Positions 44,139-53,684 of a DNA stretch of 64,000 nt are shown piece after piece. The position numbers and the translations under genes are program-made. This DNA is from Opitutaceae bacterium (GTDB lineage: Bacteria > Verrucomicrobiota > Verrucomicrobiia > Opitutales > Opitutaceae): positions 49,873 through 113,872 of the forward strand of contig JANQKI010000088.1 in assembly GCA_028281165.1 (NCBI GenBank). The letters are read 5' to 3'. The notes beneath the pieces were generated by a model. It saw only the letters and a list, made by a program, of their open reading frames with translations. It made no database searches and had not been told where the DNA came from. Positions within the stretch are counted from its first letter, which is position 1. Every line of letters starts with the position of its first letter.

Positions 44139-46130
44139 TTATACACCTAGCTTTCTGGCCAGCATTCGTATGAAGACTCCTCCTACAACGGAGCGGCCTC
44201 GGAAGCCTCGGAGCTTGCCTTCTTTGGTCCAGTACCAATCTGTCATCGGAACGCGGCTTTGCGATTCGTGAAGGAATTTGTAGACGGGTTCGATCAAGGC
44301 CTGAGCGTCGTCTTGATTCTCTGTCAGGATGGTTGTCCAAAGAATCCAGTCGAGCTTGGTGTAGCTGCTGCGACTATCTAGAGGGAGACCGTAGCGATTC
44401 TGGACTTTCAAGTAATGAGCGATTTCCTTTTTGAATACAGATTCTGGAACAAGATTCAATCCAAGCAGCTTGTCCCAAACGAAGTTATATTTTTGCGACC
44501 AAGTTCCCGGGTTTTCGAAGGTCAGCGAGTAGTGATCTCCGTCTTCCGCCATTTCCATCCATTGAGCGATCATTCTCTTTGCCGCTTCCAGGAACTTTTC
44601 GGCATCTTCGGAGAAACCTCTCATTTGGCATAGCATGCCGAATCCTGCTATGCCCATGATGGCTTTTGCCGAAAGGTTTGCGTTGCGAGCGAGGTGGCCG
44701 GCGAAATCGTCTGTGCATAGCTGGTTTTCCGGATCGAGGCCTTTTTCGAGAAGGTACTTCGCCCATTGTTTACAGAGATCCCAATGTTCCTCGGCAAATC
44801 CGGCGTTGCCTTCCACTTTGGCAATCGCGGCGACCATCGTCAGCATGTTGCCGCATTCTTCCACGGGCATTTGACGATCTTCCGTTTTTTCTCCTCCACC
44901 ATAAACCTGCCCATTAGCGTGAGGATAACGTCCGATGTCGTGTGGAGCGTAAGGCCAGGGCCATCGCTCGCTCGCCGCGTATTCAAAAAGCGGAGCAATC
45001 ATGGCTTTCATTAAGTCCATATTTAGTAGAAGAAAAAATGGCGAAGAGGGGTAGGTTACGTCGACTGTACCCATGCAGCCATTACTGTAGTTCTCTTTAC
45101 TGAAATAGAGGAGCTTGCCGTCGTCATCGACAGCCAGTTTATGCGCGGCGATGCATTGACGGTAAGCGAGGGTAGCGATATGAGCATACTTCTCGCCCTC
45201 AGCTTCTTTAAGTTCGTTAAATAGTTTTTGGTCAAACGCTTCGCAGCGCTCCAAAATGCTCGAGAATTCGTTAGTCGCTTTTTCTAGAAGAGTCTTTTCG
45301 TTCTCTCCTTCGCGACGCCAATAGGCTCGCAGTCGTTTGCCGAAATATTCGATAGCGTAGATATCGTCGTAGCCAAGGATTCCATACTTTCTAACCTCGA
45401 CGCTTCCTACTTTTCCCAGATTGAACATCAAGACCAGAACTGGGGTGTCTTGGTCAACACGTCGTGGTTGCGTTACATCTCTTTCTGGCAGCTTGCCTTC
45501 CAAGGCGAATACCTCGGTCGCTTCTTTTTGGGAAGCGGTGGCCATCTCTTCGCGCGTTGCATTTTCAGCCGCAAGTAAAACGTATCCCCAGTCTTGAGTC
45601 ACGCGATCACCTATGGTTTCGACTAAATTTTGCGTTTCCATGCCTGCTTTGATAGCAGGGATGGGCGCGTTTTCGACTGGCCCGAAAACCACGCTAGCGT
45701 CGGGTTCGTTAACGGCAGTTTCCGAGCTCACATCAAAATAGAGCTTTACCTCGTGCTCGCTGCCATCGATGGACACTACATCGTAGATGACGTAGGATGC
45801 CGGGCGACTCACCAATTCAAGATCATCAATGAGAAGCGGGCTAAGAAATGTCAGCTTTATGGATACGCCGTTTTGTTCGAAATGGTAGATGGATCGAGTT
45901 GGCCATACTTCCAGTTTCGTCTGTTTAGCTGGAGGGGTCCAGCGAGGTTCCGTTCCCATTAGCCGATAGGCTTCGCCGTCAATGCTGACGAGACTATGGA
46001 TGGGCATTGGTAGATTCGACCAGTGTCTCGTTTCCGAATCGGTCAATTTGTCGGCAGGCGACCAAATGCTGAAATGCGGGTCGTGCGTGACCAATGGAAC
46101 GGCGGGTGGACGAAACGTTTCGGAACTCAT
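44139..46130 (-). CDS. GtaA-like (DUF4965/DUF1793) six-hairpin protein
   Basis: A 663-residue protein matching the glutaminase A/DUF4965 family. It begins with PPAVPLVTHDPHFSIWSPADKL, has a beta-rich N-terminal half (about 1-280), and then a helical toroid half with NGCMGTVDVTYPSSPFFLLLN and APHDIGRYPHANGQVYGGGE. Fungal members have been called glutaminases. Bacterial members lie in carbohydrate loci and are probably glycosidase-like; the true reaction is uncertain. No signal peptide is visible, so it should be cytoplasmic. It lies 68 bp downstream of the solute-binding protein gene on the same strand. Confidence 0.82.
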   Translation of the reverse strand: MSSETFRPPAVPLVTHDPHFSIWSPADKLTDSETRHWSNLPMPIHSLVSIDGEAYRLMGTEPRWTPPAKQTKLEVWPTRSIYHFEQNGVSIKLTFLSPLLIDDLELVSRPASYVIYDVVSIDGSEHEVKLYFDVSSETAVNEPDASVVFGPVENAPIPAIKAGMETQNLVETIGDRVTQDWGYVLLAAENATREEMATASQKEATEVFALEGKLPERDVTQPRRVDQDTPVLVLMFNLGKVGSVEVRKYGILGYDDIYAIEYFGKRLRAYWRREGENEKTLLEKATNEFSSILERCEAFDQKLFNELKEAEGEKYAHIATLAYRQCIAAHKLAVDDDGKLLYFSKENYSNGCMGTVDVTYPSSPFFLLLNMDLMKAMIAPLFEYAASERWPWPYAPHDIGRYPHANGQVYGGGEKTEDRQMPVEECGNMLTMVAAIAKVEGNAGFAEEHWDLCKQWAKYLLEKGLDPENQLCTDDFAGHLARNANLSAKAIMGIAGFGMLCQMRGFSEDAEKFLEAAKRMIAQWMEMAEDGDHYSLTFENPGTWSQKYNFVWDKLLGLNLVPESVFKKEIAHYLKVQNRYGLPLDSRSSYTKLDWILWTTILTENQDDAQALIEPVYKFLHESQSRVPMTDWYWTKEGKLRGFRGRSVVGGVFIRMLARKLGV

Positions 46131-46198
46131 ATTTTGTAAGTGAAATTCTGTGACAATAGATATTGGAAGAAAAAATGGAATCGCGGCAGAAAATTCCG

Positions 46199-47539
46199 CT
46201 AGTTGCTGTTTTGAGTCAATTGCTCGATTTCTTGATACAGCAATTGGTCTCTAGCAATCATCTGATCTACGTTTCGGGTCGCTTCCTTGAGAGCTTCTTC
46301 GGGCGTGTAGGTGCCTCGCATTACCCTATCTATGGCAAGCTCAAACTCCCTTCTGAATTCCCAGAGAAAGGGGATTCTCGGCGGATACTGAACGTTTTCG
46401 AGCTGCTCCGCGAAAGCTCTTTGAATCTGCATTCCCTTAAACCGCTCGGTTTCTCTCAGGGACTTCCTAATCGTAATAGGTCCCCAGGCCGTCCAGTCCA
46501 AGCTGTTGTCGGAGATGTGTTTCATTAGGCGCCAGGAAGCTTCTTGCTTCTTCTCGGACAGGTTCGAAGACATGCAAAGTATGTGGGAATCGGTCCAAGT
46601 GCCTGGTTTCTTCCCGAGTACAGGCAGGGAGGCTCCTCCATTATTCACGGAATTCAGGCGTTTAAGATCTCCAACTAGCCAAACCCCGCCAAAAAACAGG
46701 CCGATATTCCCCTGCCTAAACGCGATCCAGCTTGATTCGCTCTCGGGAACCGGAGCTAGCTCTCGATCAAATATCAGCTCCTTGGCGAATTCGAATGCCG
46801 CGATATTTTCGGGCGAATCAAGTAGGCACTTCGTGTAGTCCTCGTTGAACGCTTGTCCGCCGAATTGGCTCATCAGCGCGATGAAAGCTGGGCGAGGCTG
46901 GTTTTGCTCGGAATATTCAAAAGCGAATCCCCATTGATCGATCTTCCCGTTCCCGTCGAAATCCTTTTTCAAGACGTTGATGTAATGCAGGAATTCGTCC
47001 TTGTTTTTTGGAGTCAGTATCTCTCCCTTTTCATCGATAAAACCTGCCTTGGAAAGAATGTCTTTATTGTAGAACATCCCAATAGGGTGGGCGTCTAGAG
47101 GAAGGCCAACATGTTTTCCGTCGATCTCGACCGATTTCCAAACCGCCTTGTCGATATCATTCGGGTCGATTCCATTCTCTCCAATCATGAAGCCGTCGAC
47201 TGATTGAAGGAAATTCGCTCTCTCAAACCTGGGAAGCATACTCGCATGGGCAATGAAGACTTCAGGCTCTCTCTTGCTCAAACCGGCGACGAAGAGCTTG
47301 TTGTAATAAGTTCGCCATTGCATTCGCTGTACTGTGACGTGTACGTCGGGGTTTGCTTCGTTGAACTTGTGGACAATTTCCACCATCGAAATTCCAGCCG
47401 GTCCCGTGAGCCCGTTCCAGAATTGAAGCTCGACTTTGTTTATTCCTGAAAGGACTCCCGATTGCTGTGAAAGCCAGATAACTAGAATTGTCAGATAAAC
47501 GATGGCGATAACTAGTGGGGCTTTTACCTTCATTTGCAT
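46199..47539 (-). CDS. Extracellular solute-binding protein (ABC sugar type)
   Basis: A 446-residue family 1 substrate-binding protein with an N-terminal signal or anchor (MQMKVKAPLVIAIVYLTILVIW). The mature part opens with VELQFWNGLTGPAGISMVEIVHKFNEANPD, the classic start of sugar-binding proteins, and contains GLPLDAHPIGMFYNKDIL and WAFGFAFEYS-type lobes. It should deliver an oligosaccharide to an ABC importer, but no permease or ATPase gene is nearby. The frame is open 195 bp further upstream; the listed ATG is chosen because it places the signal at the N-terminus. Confidence 0.83.
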   Translation of the reverse strand: MQMKVKAPLVIAIVYLTILVIWLSQQSGVLSGINKVELQFWNGLTGPAGISMVEIVHKFNEANPDVHVTVQRMQWRTYYNKLFVAGLSKREPEVFIAHASMLPRFERANFLQSVDGFMIGENGIDPNDIDKAVWKSVEIDGKHVGLPLDAHPIGMFYNKDILSKAGFIDEKGEILTPKNKDEFLHYINVLKKDFDGNGKIDQWGFAFEYSEQNQPRPAFIALMSQFGGQAFNEDYTKCLLDSPENIAAFEFAKELIFDRELAPVPESESSWIAFRQGNIGLFFGGVWLVGDLKRLNSVNNGGASLPVLGKKPGTWTDSHILCMSSNLSEKKQEASWRLMKHISDNSLDWTAWGPITIRKSLRETERFKGMQIQRAFAEQLENVQYPPRIPFLWEFRREFELAIDRVMRGTYTPEEALKEATRNVDQMIARDQLLYQEIEQLTQNSN

Positions 47540-47806
47540 TTTGCAGACTCGCCAGAAGTTCGGCGCGTAAAACCGGCTAAGACAAGCATTAGTATGGTGA
47601 TGCCAGGTTGTTTTCCTGAAGATCTTTAAGGTGTTGGCGGATATTCTCTCAGAAAAGGTTTGTGGAGATGAGAACCGATAGGGTAACAATTTCCTTCCAT
47701 CATTCGCTGCTTGCCTGTTTTCAAAGCCTCCCAATCCCCGCTTTGATTTCGTGGGAAAAGCTGCGGTAGCGTACTAATCGTCACGTTAATCCTTTATTCG
47801 ATTTTA

Positions 47807-49324
47807 ATGAGCCAGCGTCCCAACGTTATCATAATCATGACTGATCAGCAGCGAGCCGATCTCTGCGCGAGGGAAGGTTATCCTTTGGATACCACTCCGT
47901 TTTTGGATTCGCTTGCCAAGCGAGGAGCTTGGTTCGATAGGGCTTATACGACGACTCCGTTGTGCGGTCCAGCGCGAGCGAGCTTAGTGACCGGAAGGTA
48001 TCCAAGCGCGACACGTTGCCGAACCAATCACAATCTGGACGATGTGATAGACTGCGAGAACGTGTTCCAGCTGTTTCATGAAAATGGATACAAAACGGCT
48101 TTGTGTGGGAAGAACCACTCGCATCTGTCCGAGGACCGGCCGGAAGTGGACTTTTGGTTTGAAACAAGTCACCTTGGAACAAAGGACCCCGATCCGCTTC
48201 CGCAAAACAGAGCCTTCGATGATTTTCTAAAAAATCAGACTCACTTCCATTTCTGGCGCGAAGCCTCTCCTCATCCCGCCGAAACGCAATTGCCTTTCAG
48301 GATAGGGAATAAAGCGAAAGATTGGGTTGATGAAACGGTTGAAGCGGGCGATCCCTTCTTTCTCTGGCTTTCGTATCCAGAACCTCACAACCCATTTCAG
48401 GTCTCTGAGCCCTATTACTCGATGTTCAGTCCGGAAGACCTTCCCAAGATGGCTAGCGATGAGTCGGATTTGAAAGACAAGAGTTTCAAATACAACTGGT
48501 GTCGCGAATCTTTCCTAACAGCCTTTCCCGATTTCGCTGATGACCTGCCAAGGCTGCGAGCGAATTACCATGGCATGCTTCGCATGATTGACGACAGCGT
48601 AAAGGATGTTGTGGGACACCTTGAGCAGAAGAACCTTATAGAAAATACAGTTATCGTTTTTCTGTCTGATCACGGCGATTTCGTAGGCGAGTACGGCTTG
48701 ATGCGCAAAGGCCCTGAACTTCCAGAGGCTCTGACGCGTATCCCTTTCTTTGTTACAGGTCCAGGCGTTGTTGCAAACGGATCGGCTCGGGAGGACCATG
48801 TGAGCTTAGCGGATGTGATGCCGACTGTTTTGGAGGCAGCCGGAATTGAAATTCCAGCAGGCGTTCAAGGTCGAAGCCTGTGGCCAATGGTTACGGGTGG
48901 GGACTATCCTGAAGCTGATTTTGCCAGCGCATACGCCGAGGTGGGTTTCGGTGGATTGAATTACGACGGAAGCGAATCGCTCGACCCCGAGGATGATGGT
49001 CGCAAGGCCAGTCCAGATGGCGAATCGTGGGGAGCCTACGATTGCTTGAATAGTTGGACGATGAGCGGTCAAATGCGTATGGTTCGCAAGGGAGATTGGA
49101 AATTGGTTTGGGATATGAATGGACATGGACAACTCTACAATGTTGTGGACGATCCCGCTGAGCTTAAGGACCTTTTCGATGATCCCTCCGTGGCTTCGAA
49201 GCAAAAAGAGCTTATGGCTGACTTGCTGACCTGGATCTTGAGAACGCAGGACCCTCTCCCGTACCCAAGGAGGCGATACGTAGTCAAGCGTGACAACCGA
49301 AATTACTGGGAGCCATACAAATAG
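47807..49324 (+). CDS. Type I sulfatase without visible signal peptide
   Basis: A 505-residue sulfatase. The metal-binding strand NVIIIMTDQQRAD begins at residue 6. The formylglycine motif is CGPARASLVTGRYPS (C53, R57). Further active-site pieces are CGKNHSHL and FLSDHGDFVGEYGL. The absence of a signal peptide suggests action in the cytoplasm on imported sulfated sugars, unlike the exported sulfatase at 24 kb. It is divergent from the solute-binding protein gene. A hairpin without a strong T-run follows the stop. Confidence 0.92.
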   Translation: MSQRPNVIIIMTDQQRADLCAREGYPLDTTPFLDSLAKRGAWFDRAYTTTPLCGPARASLVTGRYPSATRCRTNHNLDDVIDCENVFQLFHENGYKTALCGKNHSHLSEDRPEVDFWFETSHLGTKDPDPLPQNRAFDDFLKNQTHFHFWREASPHPAETQLPFRIGNKAKDWVDETVEAGDPFFLWLSYPEPHNPFQVSEPYYSMFSPEDLPKMASDESDLKDKSFKYNWCRESFLTAFPDFADDLPRLRANYHGMLRMIDDSVKDVVGHLEQKNLIENTVIVFLSDHGDFVGEYGLMRKGPELPEALTRIPFFVTGPGVVANGSAREDHVSLADVMPTVLEAAGIEIPAGVQGRSLWPMVTGGDYPEADFASAYAEVGFGGLNYDGSESLDPEDDGRKASPDGESWGAYDCLNSWTMSGQMRMVRKGDWKLVWDMNGHGQLYNVVDDPAELKDLFDDPSVASKQKELMADLLTWILRTQDPLPYPRRRYVVKRDNRNYWEPYK

Positions 49325-49344
49325 TTCATCTTCTTAAACGCCAA

Positions 49345-49373
49345 ACGCCCTGGCCAACATAAGGCCAGAGCGT
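49345..49373. terminator. Weak bidirectional hairpin between sulfatase and aldo-keto reductase genes
   Basis: The stem CTGGCC/GGCCAG (6 bp) plus ACGC/GCGT (4 bp), separated by one mismatch, lies between convergent genes. T-runs are poor on both strands (CTGTGTGTG and GCGTTTGG), so it is only a candidate terminator. Confidence 0.45.
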
Positions 49374-49411
49374 CTGTGTGTGATGTGCGCTTATTGCGTC
49401 GTGTGGAAAAT

Positions 49412-50425
49412 TTACGAGAAAAGATCGGATATGAAATTCATATCCTCATCGCTAAGAACGCGATGTTGCGCAGAGAGGTTACAGGAAACTTGGTTCGCAT
49501 TTCGAAATCCTGGAATCACACATGAAACGTTTGGAAAATTCAGGACAAAACGAAGCGCGATGCTTGCTAAATCGCTCACAGAATCCCCAAATCGCTCCTT
49601 CATCTGGGCCATTTTCGGCTTTACTAGCCTGAGAGCTTCTTTGGTGAATTTCTGACTGCCTTTTCGATGGTCCCCCTCTTCGAAGCTCGGCGGATTTTCA
49701 GGATCGAATTTGTCCAGCAGCACGCCTTGGTTCAGTGGGCTGAAGGCCACGAATGACAATTCATTCTTTTCCATCAATTGGCCGACAATCCCAGTCGGTT
49801 CAATGAATTTGGTATCCATTATATGGGCCCAGCTTTGCAAAACGACAGGCTTCACGACAGGAACGATTCTTTCAAATTGAGAGGACTGGTAGGCGGATTG
49901 GCCTATCAATCTGATCTTGCCCTCCTTTTGCAGTTGTCTCATCGTTTCGGCAGCTCCTTCCAGATACTCGTCATTCTCGCCAAAGTTGCCATGGTGCAGG
50001 TAATAGATGTCGATATAATCTCGCTTTAGGTTGATGAGCGACTGCTCGCATTGATGTCGGATATGGGCTGGTTCGTAGGCATTTTGGGCAGTGCCTTTGA
50101 AGTGCCCGGCCTTTGTAGCGATTATGAAGTCGACGCTCTTTCTACCAATTCGCCTCAAGAGGCGAGCGAGCATTCGCTCAGCGTCTCCGTTTCCGTAAAC
50201 GTCGGCGTTGTCAAAGTGATTCACTCCTTCGTTTATGGCAGTTTTTATGGCCGCTTCGATATCGTCTTCATCGACGTCTCTCCAGCCATTGGCTTTGCCA
50301 TCCACGAAATTGAGACCTCCCATGGTCCAGCATCCCAAGCTGATTTCTGAAACCTCAATCTCGGTGTTCCCCAATTTTCGGTAGTTCATGAAACTGGATT
50401 TAGTTGAGCCTGGTTCGGAGGTCAC
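49412..50425 (-). CDS. Aldo-keto reductase
   Basis: A 337-residue TIM-barrel NADPH-dependent oxidoreductase. Visible signatures are LGNTEIEVSEISLGCWTMGG at the N-terminus, the catalytic tetrad elements HFDNADVYGNGDAE (D, Y), IIATKAGHF (K) and YYLHHGN (H), and the cofactor motif CVIPGFRNANQV. It probably reduces a sugar or aldehyde. The GTG start is supported by AAGAGGA placed 9 bp upstream, one of few clear ribosome-binding sites here. The alternative ATG at 50389 has none. Confidence 0.9.
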   Translation of the reverse strand: MTSEPGSTKSSFMNYRKLGNTEIEVSEISLGCWTMGGLNFVDGKANGWRDVDEDDIEAAIKTAINEGVNHFDNADVYGNGDAERMLARLLRRIGRKSVDFIIATKAGHFKGTAQNAYEPAHIRHQCEQSLINLKRDYIDIYYLHHGNFGENDEYLEGAAETMRQLQKEGKIRLIGQSAYQSSQFERIVPVVKPVVLQSWAHIMDTKFIEPTGIVGQLMEKNELSFVAFSPLNQGVLLDKFDPENPPSFEEGDHRKGSQKFTKEALRLVKPKMAQMKERFGDSVSDLASIALRFVLNFPNVSCVIPGFRNANQVSCNLSAQHRVLSDEDMNFISDLFS

Positions 50426-50505
50426 TCTCGAAATTCCTCTTAACTAAGACCTTGAGCGAGACCGATCTTGATTCTCGAAGAAGGACGCTGCATCTTGCTT
50501 GAAGT

Positions 50506-50901
50506 ATGGCGAAAGTGACTGGTTTAGGCGGCGTGTTTTTCAAGAGCGAAAATCAAGAAAAGCTTCTCGAGTGGTACAAGGTCGCTTTGGGAATCGATCC
50601 TGATTTCGGCTTCGGCAAAACCTTCAAATGGGATGCGGAAGAAGAGAGCGACCGAGATAGATACAGCGTTTGGAGTATTTTCCCTGCGGATACGAAATAC
50701 TTTGAGCCGAGCGACTCTGGCTTCATGATAAATTTTCGGGTGGATGACCTGGATGCTATTATGGAGAAACTCATGAGTCTTGGGGCCAATGTCGTGGACA
50801 TGATCGAAGAAGATGAGCACGGTCGATTTGGCTGGGCGACTGATCCTGAAGGAAACAAAATCGAGCTCTGGGAACCGAAATCCACTACATCGAGTGATTA
50901 G
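50506..50901 (+). CDS. VOC-superfamily (glyoxalase-like) protein
   Basis: A 131-residue single-chain VOC protein with two beta-alpha-beta-beta-beta modules: GLGGVFFKSENQEKLLEWYK opens the first, and FMINFRVDDLDAIMEKLMSLG with FGWATDPEGNKIELWEP forms the second. The terminal EGNKIELWEP contains a probable metal-binding glutamate. The substrate is unknown. It lies 80 bp from the divergent aldo-keto reductase and 32 bp upstream of the glucosidase gene, with which it is probably co-transcribed. Confidence 0.87.
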   Translation: MAKVTGLGGVFFKSENQEKLLEWYKVALGIDPDFGFGKTFKWDAEEESDRDRYSVWSIFPADTKYFEPSDSGFMINFRVDDLDAIMEKLMSLGANVVDMIEEDEHGRFGWATDPEGNKIELWEPKSTTSSD

Positions 50902-50933
50902 CTTTTCGTTTTTCCAGTTCCTTGCTATCTGCC

Positions 50934-53597
50934 ATGACGAAGACTGCTGAAAATATGGCGGAGCATGATCGTCTGGAAGAGGATCGCCTCAGAAAGAAAA
51001 ACTGGAAGCGATGGGGGCCTTATTTGGCCGAGCGCCAGTGGGGGACGGTTCGTGAGGACTACTCGAAGCATGGCGAAGCTTGGGATCACTTTCCTTTTTC
51101 GCAGTCGCATCAGCGAGCCTATCGCTGGGGCGAGGACGGGATTCTCGGTTTTTGCGATCGGCAGTGCCGGCTTTGTTTTTCCCTAGCGATGTGGAACGGG
51201 CGCGATCCGATTATCAAGGAGCGCCTTTTTGGATTGAATGGGAGAGAGGGAAACCATGGGGAGGACTGCAAAGAACTTTACTACTACTTGGATTCAACGC
51301 CTACGCACTCCTACGTGAAGGGTCTTTACAAGTATCCGCAGAATGAATTCCCCTATGAAATCCTCCTGAAAGAGAATAAGAGGCGAGGTTACCAGGACGA
51401 AGAGTATGAAATCGTGGATACGAATGTTTTCGCCAATGGAGCCTATTTCGATGTGTTTATTGAATACGCTAAATCAGGGCCAAACGACATTTTGATTCAA
51501 GCGACTATCGCCAATCGGGGTCAGCATTCCGCGACATTGCATTTCCTCCCCAAGCTCTTTTTCCGCAATACTTGGATATGGGGCTGCGAACATGAAGGGT
51601 GCACTCTGAAACCGAGTATTCGTAAGGAAAAGGGGAATACGCTTGAGCTAGAACATGAAAGCTTGAAGAAATTTCATTTTGCTGCGGAGAGTTCTTCGAA
51701 CGGAGTCGAACCTCAATTTATCTTCTGTGAGAATGAGACCAACACTAAGACCTTGTACGGTTCCGTCAACTACACGCCCTATGTGAAAGACGCCTTCAAT
51801 CGTTGGTTGATTAATGGAGAGAAAGAAGCAGTAAATCCTAAGGAGCATGGAACCATTGCGGGGATTTATTACTATCTTGCTCTAGAAGCGAAGAGCGAAG
51901 TGTCGATCCGCATGCGTCTGTTTGCGGATGAGGAGAAACCTAAAGTCGTTTTTGGAGAGTCTTTTGACTCTGTATTCGAAAAAAGGAAACAAGAAGCCGG
52001 AGCCTTCTGGAAGCCGATCTTAAGTGGCTCAGGATCGGGAGAAGCTTTCGAAATGCGTAAGCAAGCCTATGCCGGATTGCTTTGGGGAAAACAGTTTTAT
52101 CACTTCTCCATTCATGATTGGCTAAGGGGCGATTCCGATATTGGCGAGCCACCGCCCGAACGTCTTAAAGGCCGAAACGCTTCCTGGCAGCATCTCTTCA
52201 ATCGCGATGTGATTTCGATGCCGGATAAATGGGAGTACCCTTGGTATGCGGCCTGGGATACGGCTTTTCACATGATTCCGTTCGCGGATTTGGACCCTGA
52301 ATACGCTAAGGAGCAGCTCATCCTGTTTTTGCGAGAATGGTACATGCATCCTAATGGACAAATTCCGGCCTACGAATGGGAGTTTGGCGACGTCAACCCG
52401 CCTGTACATGCTTGGGCTTGTTGGGAAGTGTACAAAAAGGAACGCGACAGAGACAGACAGGATCTGCTCTTTCTAAAACGCGTATTTCAAAAGCTGCTAC
52501 TCAATTTCACTTGGTGGGTGAACCGGAAGGATCCTGATGGTAACAATATTTTTAGCGGCGGATTCTTGGGTCTGGATAATATTGGGGTTTTCGATAGATC
52601 GAAGCCTCTGCCAGGGGGAGGACATTTGCAGCAAGCCGATGGCACGGCGTGGATGGCATTTTATTGCGCTCGCATGCTATCGATCGCGTTGGAGTTAGCC
52701 AAATTCGATAAAAGCTACTCGGATGTTGCCTCGAAGTTTTTCGAGCACTTCGTGGGCATTGCTGATGCCATGAACAAACTGGGTGGCGAGGGTCTTTGGG
52801 ATCCTGAAGACGGCTTTTATTATGACCGCATAAGAAGTCAGAGTCTGCCTGAAGGCTCACAACGCATGCGCATTCGTTCCATGGTGGGGATCATCCCGCT
52901 TTTCGCGGTCGATTTACTCGATGAAGCCGAGCTTGAGCAATTGCCGGGCTTTCGCAGGCGAATGAACTGGTACCTCGAGCACCGAAGAGACCTTGCCCAG
53001 CAAATCGCCTATATGGAATGCTCCGAGCAAGGAGGCAAATATCTCTTGGCCATTCCATCTCGAGAGCGATTGCAGAGTGTTCTTTCGTATTTGTTTACTG
53101 AAGACGAATTTCTCTCGCCTTATGGAATAAGAGCGCTCTCTAAATACCATGAGCGTCATCCTTTCTCCATGACAATTGAGAATGAGCGTTACGAAGTGGG
53201 CTATGAGCCTGGCGATTCTCAAAGCTGGCTTTTTGGGGGAAATTCAAATTGGAGAGGGCCTATTTGGTTTCCGGTGAATTATCTCATCGTCGAGTCGCTA
53301 AGGAGATATTATCGTTTCTATGGAGATTCTTTCAAAGTCGAGGCTCCTAAAGGCTCAGGCAATTTTCTAAACCTGAACGAAGCTGCGGATTTTCTCAGCG
53401 AACGTTTGCGATCGCTATTTCTGCCAGATGCTAAAGGTCGTCGATCCGCTCATGGAGATCAGGGGCTTTATGCTGAGGATCCCCATTTCAAAGACCTTGT
53501 TTTATTCTACGAATACTTTCATGGAGACAACGGACGAGGTCTTGGCGCGAGTCACCAAACGGGGTGGACGGCTTTGGTTGCCTCATTGTTTGACTGA
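50934..53597 (+). CDS. GH63-like glucosidase (MGH1-type)
   Basis: An 887-residue protein. The N-terminal beta-sandwich starts with DRLEEDRLRKKNWKRWGPYL and contains QWGTVREDYS. The C-terminal (alpha/alpha)6 barrel has MPDKWEYPWYAAWDTAFHM, probably with a catalytic aspartate in WDTAF. It also has NGQIPAYEWEFGDVNPPVHAW and, near the end, GGNSNWRGPIWFPVNYL and TGWTAL. These are the hallmarks of GH63 and related mannosyl-oligosaccharide or mannosylglycerate glycosidases. No signal peptide is seen, so it should be cytoplasmic. The frame extends 12 bp upstream to a TTG; the ATG is preferred. Confidence 0.85.
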   Translation: MTKTAENMAEHDRLEEDRLRKKNWKRWGPYLAERQWGTVREDYSKHGEAWDHFPFSQSHQRAYRWGEDGILGFCDRQCRLCFSLAMWNGRDPIIKERLFGLNGREGNHGEDCKELYYYLDSTPTHSYVKGLYKYPQNEFPYEILLKENKRRGYQDEEYEIVDTNVFANGAYFDVFIEYAKSGPNDILIQATIANRGQHSATLHFLPKLFFRNTWIWGCEHEGCTLKPSIRKEKGNTLELEHESLKKFHFAAESSSNGVEPQFIFCENETNTKTLYGSVNYTPYVKDAFNRWLINGEKEAVNPKEHGTIAGIYYYLALEAKSEVSIRMRLFADEEKPKVVFGESFDSVFEKRKQEAGAFWKPILSGSGSGEAFEMRKQAYAGLLWGKQFYHFSIHDWLRGDSDIGEPPPERLKGRNASWQHLFNRDVISMPDKWEYPWYAAWDTAFHMIPFADLDPEYAKEQLILFLREWYMHPNGQIPAYEWEFGDVNPPVHAWACWEVYKKERDRDRQDLLFLKRVFQKLLLNFTWWVNRKDPDGNNIFSGGFLGLDNIGVFDRSKPLPGGGHLQQADGTAWMAFYCARMLSIALELAKFDKSYSDVASKFFEHFVGIADAMNKLGGEGLWDPEDGFYYDRIRSQSLPEGSQRMRIRSMVGIIPLFAVDLLDEAELEQLPGFRRRMNWYLEHRRDLAQQIAYMECSEQGGKYLLAIPSRERLQSVLSYLFTEDEFLSPYGIRALSKYHERHPFSMTIENERYEVGYEPGDSQSWLFGGNSNWRGPIWFPVNYLIVESLRRYYRFYGDSFKVEAPKGSGNFLNLNEAADFLSERLRSLFLPDAKGRRSAHGDQGLYAEDPHFKDLVLFYEYFHGDNGRGLGASHQTGWTALVASLFD

Positions 53598-53624
53598 TTT
53601 ATAAATGTATCCGAAAATCGGATA

Positions 53625-53657
53625 TAATAAAAAAGCGATGCCATGGCGGCATCGCTT
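53625..53657 (-). terminator. Terminator of the glutamine synthetase gene
   Basis: A perfect 10-bp stem AAGCGATGCC/GGCATCGCTT with a 5-nt loop is followed on the minus strand by TTTTTTATTA. It lies 28 bp past the glutamine synthetase stop. No T-run exists on the plus side. Confidence 0.9.
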
Positions 53658-53684
53658 GAGAAATGTATAGAACTCGAGTTCGTC

